Positions 26,135 through 35,007 of a stretch of DNA of 64,000 nucleotides are shown piece after piece. Source of the DNA: Microbacterium hydrocarbonoxydans (GTDB taxonomy: Bacteria > Actinomycetota > Actinomycetes > Actinomycetales > Microbacteriaceae). Under the pieces are notes generated by a model. That model had not been told where the DNA came from. It saw nothing but the letters and a program-made list of their open reading frames with translations, and did no database searches. The stretch covers positions 2,294,001-2,358,000 of the forward strand of contig NZ_LR882982.1 of assembly GCF_904831005.1 (NCBI RefSeq). The letters run 5' to 3'. The stretch's first letter is position 1. Every line of letters starts with the position of its first letter. The translations under genes were made by a program, and so were the position numbers.

Positions 26135-27006
26135 ACCCGCAGCGTGTTCGCGGCGAGCCGCGCAGACAGCTCGTCGACCTCGATGCCGAGTTCCGTCGCC
26201 ATGAACCGCACGGTGATGGGCACCAGGTACGGCGCGTTCGGTCGACCGCGCAGCGGGGTCGGTGTGAGGAAGGGGGCATCGGTCTCGACGAGGATGCGGT
26301 CGAGCGGTGTGACCGCAAGCGCATCGCGCAGGTTCTGCGCGTTCTTGAACGTGACATTGCCCGCGAACGACAGGTGGTAGCCGGCATCCGCGCAGAGGCG
26401 AGCCATCGCCTCGTCGCCCGAGAAGCAGTGGAAGACGGTCTTCTCGGGCGCGCCCACACGGGTCAGCGTCTCGAGGACGGCGTCGTGCGCATCGCGGTCG
26501 TGGATCTGCATCGCGATGCCGTGCTTCTTCGCCAGCGCGATGTGCGCTTCGAACGACTCGAACTGGGGCGCACGGCGCTCGGGCTCGGTGCGGAAGAAGT
26601 CCAGCCCGGTCTCTCCGATGGCTCTCGTGCGCGGATGCGCGGCGAGTTCGTCGATCACCGCGATGGCGTCGTCGAGACCGACTCCGCCGAGACGACCCGC
26701 CTCGGCATAGGCCGGCGCATCGTTCGGATGGATCGCCACGGCCGCGAGCACTCGGGGATCGGATGCCGCGGCCTCGACGGCCCAGCGCGAGGACTCGATG
26801 TCGCCGGAGGCCTGCACGACCCCCGCGATGCCGACGGCCTCGGCGCGGTCGAGCTGCTCGGTCAGGGACAGCGGCTCGTCGCCGTCGAGGATCTCGAGGT
26901 GCGCGTGGTTGTCGTACACCGGCACGGCGAGGGGCTCGGGAGCCGCGGGATACCGCAGATCCTTGCGCCCGTCGCCATCACGGCGCTGCACGTACGTCTC
27001 GGGCAT
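26113..27006 (-). CDS. tatD: TatD-family metal-dependent DNase
   Basis: 297 residues. Metal-ligand motifs of the TatD amidohydrolase fold are intact: YDNHAHLEIL, AIGETGLDFFRTEPE, QIHDRDAHDAVL, VFHCFSGDEAMA and LVETDAPFLTP. These enzymes are 3'-5' exonucleases with roles in repair or DNA turnover. It begins 3 nt after metG ends, without a Shine-Dalgarno sequence, so it is translationally coupled to metG as in most actinobacteria. An N-terminal extension of about 28 residues precedes the first His motif. Confidence 0.93.
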   Translation of the reverse strand: MPETYVQRRDGDGRKDLRYPAAPEPLAVPVYDNHAHLEILDGDEPLSLTEQLDRAEAVGIAGVVQASGDIESSRWAVEAAASDPRVLAAVAIHPNDAPAYAEAGRLGGVGLDDAIAVIDELAAHPRTRAIGETGLDFFRTEPERRAPQFESFEAHIALAKKHGIAMQIHDRDAHDAVLETLTRVGAPEKTVFHCFSGDEAMARLCADAGYHLSFAGNVTFKNAQNLRDALAVTPLDRILVETDAPFLTPTPLRGRPNAPYLVPITVRFMATELGIEVDELSARLAANTLRVYGSFTD

Positions 27007-27009
27007 GGG

Positions 27010-28587
27010 TCAGACGTTCGACTCCACCCGCGGGAACAGCGGGGAGAGACCGTTGACGCTCGTTCCCGGACGCAGCGCGCCCCAGGCACCGGCCTCGCGG
27101 ATCGGCTGATCCAGCAGGCGGCCGAGGCTCTCGGCGGCACCCAGCGCCACCCACAGCTTCTCGGTCGACTGCGGCATGACCGGCGAGAGCAGCACGGCGA
27201 GCGCGCGAAGGCCTTCGGCGCAGGTGTAGAGGACTGTTCCGAGCCTCGCGCGCTGATCGTCGTCGCGGGCCAGCGCCCAGGGCTCGTTCTCGGTGATGTA
27301 GCCGTTGAGAGCGTCGACGATCGTCCAGATCGCGCGGATCGCCTCATCGATGCGGAACTGCTCGACGGCGGCATCCGCATCGGTGGTCGCCCGAGCGACC
27401 AGTCTCTGGATCACCAGATCCTGTTCGAGGTACTCGGCGGGCGGCGGCACGACGCCGTCGAAGTACTTCTCGATCATCGCCGTGGTGCGGGAGGCGAGGT
27501 TGCCGAAGCCGTTCGCAAGCTCGGCCTGATACCGAGCGGCGAGGTCCTCCCACGAGAACGATCCATCCTGACCGAACGCGATCGCCGAGAGGAAGTAGAA
27601 GCGGTACGCGTCGGAACCGAACACGTCGGTGATCTCGGTGGGCGCGATGCCGGTGAGCTTCGACTTCGACATCTTCTCGCCGCCGACCAGGAGCCAGCCG
27701 TGCGCGAACACGCCCTTGGGCACATCGACGCCCGCCGCCATCAGCATCGCGGGCCAGATCACCGCGTGGAAGCGCAGGATGTCTTTGCCGACCACGTGAT
27801 ACGCGGGCCAGCGGCGTGCGAACGTCTCGGGGTCGTCGCCGTACCCGACAGCTGTCGCGTAGTTGAGCAGCGCATCGACCCAGACGTAGATGACGTGCGA
27901 CGGATCCCACGGCACCTCGATGCCCCAGTCGAACGCCGACCGCGAGATCGACAGGTCCTTGAGTCCCTGGCGCACGAATGAGACGACCTCGTTGCGCGCC
28001 GACTCGGGGCGGATGAAATCGGGCTGGGTCTTGTAGAGGTCGAGCAGCCGGCCCTGGAACTCGCTGAGCTTGAAGAAGTAGTTCTTCTCCTGCAGCAGCT
28101 CGAGAGGCTTGGAGTGGATCGCACACACCTTCAGACCCTCGAACGGGCCGGTGCCGTCGAGGATCTCGGCCTCGGGCTTGAACTCCTCGCAGCCCACGCA
28201 GTAGAGGGCCTCGTACTCGCCGGCATAGATGTAGCCGCGGTCGTAGATCGCCTGCACGAACTTCTTGACGCGCTCCTCATGCCGCTCCTGCGTGGTGCGG
28301 ATGAAGTCGTCGTTCGCGACGTCGAGGGTCTTCAGCAGAGGGAACCACGCCTCGGTGACGAGCTTGTCGACCCACTCCTGCGGGGTGACGTTGTTCGCCG
28401 CCGCCGCGCGGAGCATCTTCTGCCCGTGCTCGTCGGTGCCTGTGAGCATCCACGTGTCATCGCCGCCCTGACGGTGCCAGCGCGCGAGCGCGTCGACCGC
28501 CACCGAGGTGTACCCGTGGCCGATGTGAGGCACATCGGAGGGGTAGTAGATGGGCGTGGTGATGTAGAACGATTCGCCAGCGGGCAT
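27010..28587 (-). CDS. metG: methionyl-tRNA synthetase
   Basis: 525 residues. Class I signatures: TTPIYYPSDVPHIGHGYTS (HIGH) and GGEKMSKSKLTG (KMSKS). The connective peptide has a single CVGCEEF knuckle. There is no C-terminal tRNA-binding domain, which fits the short actinobacterial form. It charges tRNA-Met. Start is ATG 28587. A TAGAAT box (28595-28600) lies 7 nt before it and no Shine-Dalgarno sequence exists, so the transcript is likely leaderless. The frame stays open upstream but without homologous sequence. Confidence 0.97.
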   Translation of the reverse strand: MPAGESFYITTPIYYPSDVPHIGHGYTSVAVDALARWHRQGGDDTWMLTGTDEHGQKMLRAAAANNVTPQEWVDKLVTEAWFPLLKTLDVANDDFIRTTQERHEERVKKFVQAIYDRGYIYAGEYEALYCVGCEEFKPEAEILDGTGPFEGLKVCAIHSKPLELLQEKNYFFKLSEFQGRLLDLYKTQPDFIRPESARNEVVSFVRQGLKDLSISRSAFDWGIEVPWDPSHVIYVWVDALLNYATAVGYGDDPETFARRWPAYHVVGKDILRFHAVIWPAMLMAAGVDVPKGVFAHGWLLVGGEKMSKSKLTGIAPTEITDVFGSDAYRFYFLSAIAFGQDGSFSWEDLAARYQAELANGFGNLASRTTAMIEKYFDGVVPPPAEYLEQDLVIQRLVARATTDADAAVEQFRIDEAIRAIWTIVDALNGYITENEPWALARDDDQRARLGTVLYTCAEGLRALAVLLSPVMPQSTEKLWVALGAAESLGRLLDQPIREAGAWGALRPGTSVNGLSPLFPRVESNV

Positions 28588-28624
28588 GCGGTCAATTCTA
28601 GGTGGGATGCGGGGGGCGTGACGC

Positions 28625-30166
28625 TCAGGCGACCGAGACCTCGATGCGGTGCCACCCCTGTGCCCCGTCGGGCACGACATCGGCCGGTTCGGAGGTCTGC
28701 GTCTCGCCGTCGGCGCTGAGCGCCCGGCACTCGATCGTGTGCGCGCCGCTCTCGGCCGCCCACGGCATGCGCCACTGCACCCACGTGTCGTCGGAGATGG
28801 CGGTGGCGAGCTCGGCGGCACGCCACGGGCCGCCGTCGATCCGCACCTCGACACCCTCGACGCCCACGTGCTGCTGCCAGGCCATACCGGCGATCACCGC
28901 GTCGCCGGGCTCGAGACGAACACCGCGACGGGGCACGTCGATGCGCGACTGCAGCTTGATCGGCCCGCGCTCCGACCACCCGCGGTCGGTCCAGTAGGCG
29001 GTGGCACGGTCGAACCGCGTGACCTCGAGCTCGGTCACCCATTTGGTCGCCGACACGTAGCCGTAGAGCCCCGGAACCACCAGGCGCACCGGGAAGCCGT
29101 GCTCGATCGGCAGCGGATCGCCGTTCATGCCGACGGCCAGCAGCGCATCACGCTCGTCGGTCAGCGCCTCGAGCGGAGTGGAGGCCGTGAACCCGTCGGA
29201 CGACCGGGACAGCACCATGTCGGCATCCGGATCGACGCCCGCGCGGGCGAGCAGGTCGCGCACGGGATGACCGAGCCACAGTGCGTTTCCGATCAGGTCA
29301 CCGCCCACCTCGTTCGACACGCACGCGAGCGTCACATGCGACTCGGTCATGGGCAGCGCGAGCAGCTCGTCCCACGAGATCACGACCTCGCGCTCGACCA
29401 TCCCGTGGATGCGCAGCGACCAGTCGGCCGGGTCGATGCGCGGCACGATCAGCGCGGTGTCGATGCGGTAGAACTGGGCGTTCGGGGTGACGACGGGGGC
29501 GAGGCCGGGGATGTCGAGCTCGGCGCCGGGCGCCACCGCCGGCGCGGCGCGGACCGGAGACGGCAGGCGCAGCGCCTCACGCACCGCCTCGATCGAGCGG
29601 GTGGCCCCTCGAGCGACGGTGCCGACGATGAGCGCTGCGGCGCCGGTGGCGGCGACTCCGAGAGTCCAGAGCAGGAATCGGCGCCGCTCCTCGGCATCCG
29701 GGCGCGCATACGGAACAGGGTGCAGTCTGCGCATGAGCAGCCGGAGAGCGACGACCGCGGTGATGCCCGCGACGACGCCGGGCAGCCAGGCGAAGGGCCC
29801 GGCGCCGGGCCTGATCATGGCCGCCACCAGTGCGAGCACGCCGAGCGCTGCGAGGATGGCCGACCCCACGCCTGCTCTGCGGGACTCCAGGATGCCGGCG
29901 AGCGCGGCGACGGCCGCGAGCACGACCGCGATCCCGGTGATGAGCGCGATCTTGTCGCCGGTGCCGAACAGCGCGATCGCGGCGTCCTTCGCCCAGCTCG
30001 GCGCGAGGTCGATCAGCCCGCCGCCGATGACGGCGAAAGGACTCGCGCTCGGCTCGACGAGGGCTGCGACGAGTTCGGCGAGGCCGACCGCGACGACCGA
30101 CGCACTGAGTCCGGCGGCCGCCGCTCGGAGCCCGTCGCTGCGGGTCGTGCGGGCTGCGTGGCTCAT
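28625..30166 (-). CDS. membrane-anchored molybdopterin oxidoreductase (sulfite-oxidase-like)
   Basis: 513 residues. The N-terminal 190 or so hold about five membrane segments. The Oxidored_molyb domain follows (about 240-390; RIHGMVEREVVISWDELLALP and TLACVSNEVGG, with the conserved Cys that ligates Mo). The C-terminal Mo-co dimerisation Ig-like domain (RSRIDVPRRGVRLEPGD-type to end) completes the sulfite-oxidase architecture. The catalytic domain is probably outside the membrane. The substrate is unknown; sulfite or methionine-sulfoxide-type reduction are the usual options. TACGCT (30173-30178) lies 6 nt before ATG 30166, so it is probably leaderless. Confidence 0.88.
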   Translation of the reverse strand: MSHAARTTRSDGLRAAAAGLSASVVAVGLAELVAALVEPSASPFAVIGGGLIDLAPSWAKDAAIALFGTGDKIALITGIAVVLAAVAALAGILESRRAGVGSAILAALGVLALVAAMIRPGAGPFAWLPGVVAGITAVVALRLLMRRLHPVPYARPDAEERRRFLLWTLGVAATGAAALIVGTVARGATRSIEAVREALRLPSPVRAAPAVAPGAELDIPGLAPVVTPNAQFYRIDTALIVPRIDPADWSLRIHGMVEREVVISWDELLALPMTESHVTLACVSNEVGGDLIGNALWLGHPVRDLLARAGVDPDADMVLSRSSDGFTASTPLEALTDERDALLAVGMNGDPLPIEHGFPVRLVVPGLYGYVSATKWVTELEVTRFDRATAYWTDRGWSERGPIKLQSRIDVPRRGVRLEPGDAVIAGMAWQQHVGVEGVEVRIDGGPWRAAELATAISDDTWVQWRMPWAAESGAHTIECRALSADGETQTSEPADVVPDGAQGWHRIEVSVA

Positions 30167-30178
30167 GAACTGAGCGTA

Positions 30179-30202
30179 GCCCCGGGGCGGAGCCCCGGGG
30201 CC
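30179..30202. terminator. GC-rich hairpin after the beta-glucosidase operon
   Basis: Two copies of GCCCCGGGGC separated by GGA-type spacing form a strong stem in the 43-bp gap between the GH1 stop (30210) and the start of the oxidoreductase (30166), both on the minus strand. It likely ends the importer/GH1 transcript. Confidence 0.65.
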
Positions 30203-30209
30203 GTGCGGC

Positions 30210-31379
30210 TCAGAGCCCGTTGCGACGCGCGACCTCGCCCAGCCAGGAGAGAGACGGCTTCGGAGACCGCTCGAAGGTCTCGTGGTCGAAGCCGATCAGG
30301 CCGAAGGTCGGTCGGAAGCCGCTGGCCCACTCGTAGTTGTCGAGCGCGCTCCAGTGCTGATAGGCCTTCACCTCGATGCCGTCGGAAATCGCGCGATGCA
30401 GACCTTCGAGAGCACCCTGCGTGTAGGCGATGCGGCGGGTGTCGTCGGAGGTCGCGATGCCGTTCTCGGTGACGAGCACCGGCACGCCGCCGCTGCGCTC
30501 CCAGGCGCTGCGCACACCCATCTCGAGCGCTTCGGGGAAGAACTCCCACCCGGTCAGCGTGGTCTCGACGTCGTCGGCCACCGGCCGCGGTCCCTCGGGG
30601 CCGATGAACGTGCGGGTGTAGGCCTGCACGCCGACGAAGTCATCTCCGGCCGACTGATCGAGGTACCAGTGGTCGCGCGGATCGCCGTACTCGGCGAGCA
30701 TCTCGTCGGCTCCCGGCTCTCCGGTGGAGTGGAACGCCTGCGTCGCGATGGTCCAGCCCGCCTGCACGCCGGAGACGGAGTGCAGGATCTCGGAGGCACG
30801 GCGGTGCGCGTCGAGCAGGGTGTCGGCGACCGCGAGGTCGGGGTTCGGCAGGCCGTAGGCGACGAGGTTCGCCGCATCCTCTCCCCCGGCGAGCATCGCC
30901 GCGATGTTCGGCTCGTTGATGGTGCAGACGTAGGTCACGCCCTCGAGGATCGGCAGCACGGTCTCCACGTAGCGGGAGAACAGATCGACCGCGTCGTCGG
31001 CGCGCCAGAAGCCGTCGTTCTGGAACCACTGCGGCACCGTGAAGTGCATCAGAGTCACCGTCGGGTCGAGCCCGTTCTCACGGGCCGTGTCGATCATGCG
31101 GCGATAGTGGTCGAGCATCGCCCGCGAGACGAAGCCGCGCTCGGGCTCGATGCGCGCCCACTCCACCGAGAAGCGATACGAGTTCAGTCCGGCATCCGCC
31201 AGCAGCCGCATATCTTCGGGGTAGCGGTGGAAGTGGTCGGCGGCGTCGCCCGAAGGCTCGACCATGGCCGAGCCGGGAGCATGCTCCATGGCCCACCAGT
31301 TGCTGGTCGTGTTGTTCCCCTCCACCTGATGGGCTGCGGTCGCAGCGCCCCAGAGAAAGCCGTCAGGGAATGTGAGCAC
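30210..31379 (-). CDS. GH1 beta-glucosidase
   Basis: 389 residues, shorter than the usual 440-480 of GH1. Acid/base Glu is in TINEPN (E156) and the nucleophile in VTENG (E305); the N-terminal FLWGAATAAHQVEG and C-terminal WSALDNYEWASGFRPTFGLI blocks are conserved, so the barrel is complete and the shortening lies in loops. It hydrolyses beta-glucosides such as cellobiose or aryl-glucosides in the cytosol. Start GTG 31379 has GAGAGGAG upstream. It is the last gene of an ABC importer operon (12-nt gap), so it probably processes the imported substrate. Confidence 0.93.
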   Translation of the reverse strand: MLTFPDGFLWGAATAAHQVEGNNTTSNWWAMEHAPGSAMVEPSGDAADHFHRYPEDMRLLADAGLNSYRFSVEWARIEPERGFVSRAMLDHYRRMIDTARENGLDPTVTLMHFTVPQWFQNDGFWRADDAVDLFSRYVETVLPILEGVTYVCTINEPNIAAMLAGGEDAANLVAYGLPNPDLAVADTLLDAHRRASEILHSVSGVQAGWTIATQAFHSTGEPGADEMLAEYGDPRDHWYLDQSAGDDFVGVQAYTRTFIGPEGPRPVADDVETTLTGWEFFPEALEMGVRSAWERSGGVPVLVTENGIATSDDTRRIAYTQGALEGLHRAISDGIEVKAYQHWSALDNYEWASGFRPTFGLIGFDHETFERSPKPSLSWLGEVARRNGL

Positions 31380-31391
31380 GAGTGCTCCTCT

Positions 31392-33119
31392 CTATTTCGA
31401 GATTCGGGATGGGTTGGGCACGGCGTCCAGCAGCTGCACGGTGTACGGGTCCTCGGGGTGCTGCAGCACCTGGGAGGTCTCACCGCGTTCGACGACACGA
31501 CCGCTGTTGAGCACCAGGATGTTCTCGGTGACGAGACGCGCGCTCAGCAGATCGTGCGTGATGTAGAGCATGCTGATCCCCCATCTCTCACGCAGATCCT
31601 CGAGCAGGGCGAGCACGCCGGCTCGCAGCGACACGTCGAGCATCGACACGGGCTCGTCGGCGATCAGCACCTGCGGGTCGCTGGCGAGTGCACGGGCGAT
31701 GACCACGCGCTGTCGCTGGCCACCCGAGAGTTGGTGCGGCAGCTTGGCCGCGAACTGCTCGACGGGGGTCAGCCCCACGGTCTCGAGGAGCTCGAGCACA
31801 CGGGCTCGAGCCTCGTCGCCGCGCAGCGGGGTGTAGTTGCGGATCGGCCGGCTCAGTGCGTACTCCACCGTGTGCAGCGGGTTGAGAGCGGCATACGGGT
31901 CCTGGAACACCATCTGCACGTCCTTGCGCAGGTCGCGCAGACCCGAGCGTCGCAGAGTCGCCACGTCGACGTCGCCGAATCGCACCGTGCCCTCGGTCGG
32001 CTTCTCGACGCCGGTGATGAGCTTCGCCAGGGTCGACTTGCCCGACCCCGAGGCGCCGACGAGCGCGAGTGCCTCGCCGGGTTCCAAGCGGAACGACACA
32101 TCGTCGACCGCGACCACCGGGTCCTCGCCGCGCCGGGGTGCCGGATACCGCTTCGACACGCCCTCGACCACGATCGCCGCGTCGGCACGTCTGGTGTCTC
32201 GCTGCGACACCGTGGGCAGCGTCTCGGTCAGATCGGTGCGCGACCGCCCCTCCCGACGCCTCGTGCCGAGGTCGACGAAGCCGGGGATCGAGATCGATTC
32301 GGCACGGGGATCGGCGTAGTGGCTCAGCAGCATCCGCGTGTACTCGTCCTGCGGACGGTGCAGGATGTCGAGGCTCGGCGCGTCTTCGACGATCCGCCCC
32401 TCGTGCATGACCATCACGCGGTCGGTCGCCTCGAGGACGATGCCCAGATCGTGGCTGATGAGGATCGCCGTGAAGTGCTCGGAACGCTGGAGGTCCTTGA
32501 TCGTGTCCATCACGGCGTGCTGCACCAGCACGTCGAGCGCCGTGGTCGGCTCGTCGAACACCATCAACTGCGGTTCCAGCGACAGCGCGAGGGCGATCGA
32601 GGTGCGCTGACGCATCCCTCCCGAGAGCTCGCTCGGGTACCGCGCCAGCACGGCGGGGTCGAGACCGACCTTGCCGATCAGCTCGCGCGCCCTGGCGTCA
32701 CGGTCGTCACGCGGGACGTGGCCGTGCGCGGCGAAGATGTCGCGGAAGTGATTGCCGATCGTGCGCACCGGGTTCAGCGCGTTCATGCCCGACTGCAGCA
32801 CCATCGCGAAGCCGCCCTGTCGCTGCCGGCGCAGCTCCTCCGCGTTCAGATCGCGGATGTCGTGTCCGTCGAAGAGGATGCGTCCGTCGCTGATGCGAGC
32901 CGGCGGCTTCTGCAGCCGAGTCAGCGCGAAGCCGAGCGTCGACTTGCCCGAGCCCGACTCGCCGACCAAGCCGACGAACTCACCTCGGCGCAGGGTGAAC
33001 GAGACGTTCTCGACCGCCGTGACGGGGGTCGTGCCGGGTGAGGCGTACTCGACCGAGAGTCCCTGCACATCGAGGAGCACGTCGTTCGTGACCGCGGTGT
33101 TCGCTTCCATGGCGCTCAT
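31392..33119 (-). CDS. fused Opp/Dpp-type ABC transporter ATPase (two nucleotide-binding domains)
   Basis: 575 residues with two ABC domains, corresponding to DppD and DppF fused. Domain 1: [41 protein letters not shown]. Domain 2: [41 protein letters not shown]. Each has the PxxPYT-type oligopeptide tail only in part. Start ATG 33119 overlaps the preceding permease stop (ATGA). Together with two permeases and a family-5 binding protein it forms an oligopeptide-type importer, here more likely for beta-glucosides because of the GH1 gene. Confidence 0.93.
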   Translation of the reverse strand: MSAMEANTAVTNDVLLDVQGLSVEYASPGTTPVTAVENVSFTLRRGEFVGLVGESGSGKSTLGFALTRLQKPPARISDGRILFDGHDIRDLNAEELRRQRQGGFAMVLQSGMNALNPVRTIGNHFRDIFAAHGHVPRDDRDARARELIGKVGLDPAVLARYPSELSGGMRQRTSIALALSLEPQLMVFDEPTTALDVLVQHAVMDTIKDLQRSEHFTAILISHDLGIVLEATDRVMVMHEGRIVEDAPSLDILHRPQDEYTRMLLSHYADPRAESISIPGFVDLGTRRREGRSRTDLTETLPTVSQRDTRRADAAIVVEGVSKRYPAPRRGEDPVVAVDDVSFRLEPGEALALVGASGSGKSTLAKLITGVEKPTEGTVRFGDVDVATLRRSGLRDLRKDVQMVFQDPYAALNPLHTVEYALSRPIRNYTPLRGDEARARVLELLETVGLTPVEQFAAKLPHQLSGGQRQRVVIARALASDPQVLIADEPVSMLDVSLRAGVLALLEDLRERWGISMLYITHDLLSARLVTENILVLNSGRVVERGETSQVLQHPEDPYTVQLLDAVPNPSRISK

Positions 33120-34030
33120 CGGCCCTTCCCCTCTCGCAGGCGCGGATTGGAGATGCCGTCCACGCCGAAGTTGATCAGTGTCAGGCTCAGAGCGAGCAGA
33201 GCGATGCAGAGACCGGGAGCGAACAGCAGCAGCCACTGCCCGGTGAGCAGCGAATTGGAGTTCTGCGCCCAGTAGAGCATGGTGCCCCAGCTGACGATGC
33301 TCGAGTCGCCGAGGCCGAGGAACTCGAGCCCCGCCTCTGCGAGGATCGCCGCGGTCGCCGCACCGAAGAGCGTGCCCGCGATGATCGAGGTCATGTTCGG
33401 CAGGATCTCGCGGAACACGATGCGCGCCCGGCTGTCGCCCGAGAACTGCGCCGAGGTGACGAAGTCATTGCCTCGGAGCGACTGCGTCTGGCTGCGCAGC
33501 ACGCGCGCGCCCCACGCCCAGCCGGTGACGACGATGACCGCGATGATCATCAGGATGCCGCCGTTCTGCAGGTAGGCGGCGATCACGATCATGAGCGGCA
33601 ATCCCGGGATCACCAGGAAGAGATTGACGATGAACCCGACGACCTCTCCCAGGAATCCGCGCATGTACCCCCAGCTGAGGCCGATCAGCACGGCGACGAT
33701 CGTCGAGAGGATGCCGGCGGCGAGACCGACGAGCAGGCTGATCTGCGAACCGTAGATCAGCTGGCTCAGCACGTCTTCGCCGGCGGCCGTGGTGCCGAGC
33801 CAGTGCGCGGCCGACGCGTCGGCGTTGCGCTCGAACGTGTTCTCCTTGGGCCCGTAGGGCGCGAGCAGCGGAGCGAACACCGCGACCAGCACGAACAGAC
33901 CGAGGATGATGAGGCCCAGGCGGGCCTTGCCGTTGGACCAGAGGGTGCCCACCATCCGGGCGAACGAGCGCCACGGGCTGGGAGCCGCGATCCGGTCGGA
34001 GGGAACCTTGACATTCATGGTGGAGGTCAT
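33116..34030 (-). CDS. Opp/Dpp-type ABC permease (DppC-like)
   Basis: 304 residues. An N-terminal OppC_N region (KARLGLIILGLFVLVAVFAPLLAPYGP) precedes about five further membrane segments with the ABC-permease loop LRSQTQSLRGNDFVTSAQFSGD. It forms the channel with the DppB-like partner. The ATG at 34030 overlaps the upstream gene by 4 nt, so the genes are translationally coupled; an internal ATG at 34018 is an alternative. Confidence 0.92.
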   Translation of the reverse strand: MTSTMNVKVPSDRIAAPSPWRSFARMVGTLWSNGKARLGLIILGLFVLVAVFAPLLAPYGPKENTFERNADASAAHWLGTTAAGEDVLSQLIYGSQISLLVGLAAGILSTIVAVLIGLSWGYMRGFLGEVVGFIVNLFLVIPGLPLMIVIAAYLQNGGILMIIAVIVVTGWAWGARVLRSQTQSLRGNDFVTSAQFSGDSRARIVFREILPNMTSIIAGTLFGAATAAILAEAGLEFLGLGDSSIVSWGTMLYWAQNSNSLLTGQWLLLFAPGLCIALLALSLTLINFGVDGISNPRLREGKGR

Positions 34031-35007
34031 CGGCGGGTCCTTGGATCCAGCACGCCGTACAGGATGTCGACGAGGAAGTTGGCGATGAGCACGCTCACGG
34101 TGATCATCAGGAAGAGCGCCTGCATGAGCGGGTAGTCCTGCCCGATCACGGCGTTGAAGAGCAGATACCCGATGCCCGGATATCCGAACACCTGCTCCAC
34201 GAGGATGGATCCGCCCACCACTCCGCCGAGGGTGAGCCCGAAGCCGGTGAGGTTGGGCAGGATCGCGTTGCGGGCGGCGTAGCGCACGGCGATCGTGCGA
34301 CCGTGCAGACCGTTCGCCTCCGCGAAGGTCACGTAGTCCTCACCCAGGGTGTTGATCATGGCGTTGCGCATGCCGATGATCCAGCCGCCGAGCGAAGTCA
34401 GCAGGATCGTCAGCGCGGGCAGCACCGCGTGCTGCACGAGATCGACGATGAAGTCCCACGTGAAGGCGGGGGTGGTGGTGGCCGCGTACGCGCCCGTGGT
34501 CGGGAACCAGTGCAGCACGTACCCGAAGAAGAACAGCAACAGCAGTGCGGTCCAGAAGTACGGGAAGGTGCTGAGGAACGATCCCGTCAGCGTCGGCAGC
34601 GAGTCGAGCCAGGTGCCACGGCGCCAGGCCGCGGCGACGCCGATCAGCGTGCCGATCACGAACGCGAGGATCGTGACGATGCCGACCAGGCCGATCGTGT
34701 ACGGGAGCGCGGTGGAGACCATGCTCGACACGGTCTGCGGGTAGAACGTGTACGAGACGCCGAAGTCGAGTCGCACCACCTGACCGAGATAGGTGACGTA
34801 CTGGTCCCAGATCGAACCGGTGGGCACACCCAGCTGGGCTTCGATCGCGGCACGAGTCGCGTCGGACACGGGGCCGTTCTGCGCGAGCTTCGCGACGGCG
34901 GCGTCGGCAGGCGAACCCGGCATGAGCCGCGGGAGGAAGAAGTTCAGCGTGACCGCCGCCCACAGCGTGAGCACGAAGAGGCCGAGCTTCTGGAAGACAT
35001 ACTTCAT
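34027..35007 (-). CDS. Opp/Dpp-type ABC permease (DppB-like)
   Basis: 326 residues. An N-terminal helix (FVLTLWAAVTLNFFLPRLMPGSP) is followed by an external segment and five further helices. The EAA-like loop is MINTLGEDYVTFAEANGLHG, and GYLLFNAVIGQDYPLMQALFLMI near the end is typical. The PGSP early motif is characteristic of DppB/OppB. The ATG overlaps the stop of the binding-protein gene by one base. Confidence 0.92.
   Translation of the reverse strand: MKYVFQKLGLFVLTLWAAVTLNFFLPRLMPGSPADAAVAKLAQNGPVSDATRAAIEAQLGVPTGSIWDQYVTYLGQVVRLDFGVSYTFYPQTVSSMVSTALPYTIGLVGIVTILAFVIGTLIGVAAAWRRGTWLDSLPTLTGSFLSTFPYFWTALLLLFFFGYVLHWFPTTGAYAATTTPAFTWDFIVDLVQHAVLPALTILLTSLGGWIIGMRNAMINTLGEDYVTFAEANGLHGRTIAVRYAARNAILPNLTGFGLTLGGVVGGSILVEQVFGYPGIGYLLFNAVIGQDYPLMQALFLMITVSVLIANFLVDILYGVLDPRTRR

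Noticed and set aside
24943..27981. A 1012-residue plus-strand open frame across the MFS, tatD and metG genes.
   Set aside because: High GC keeps alternate frames open; the translation is Arg/Asp/His-rich without domains, while well-conserved genes occupy the other frames.
30282..33041. A 919-residue plus-strand open frame opposite GH1 and the fused ATPase.
   Set aside because: Antisense shadow of two clear genes with intact catalytic motifs; no start signal or domain in the shadow.
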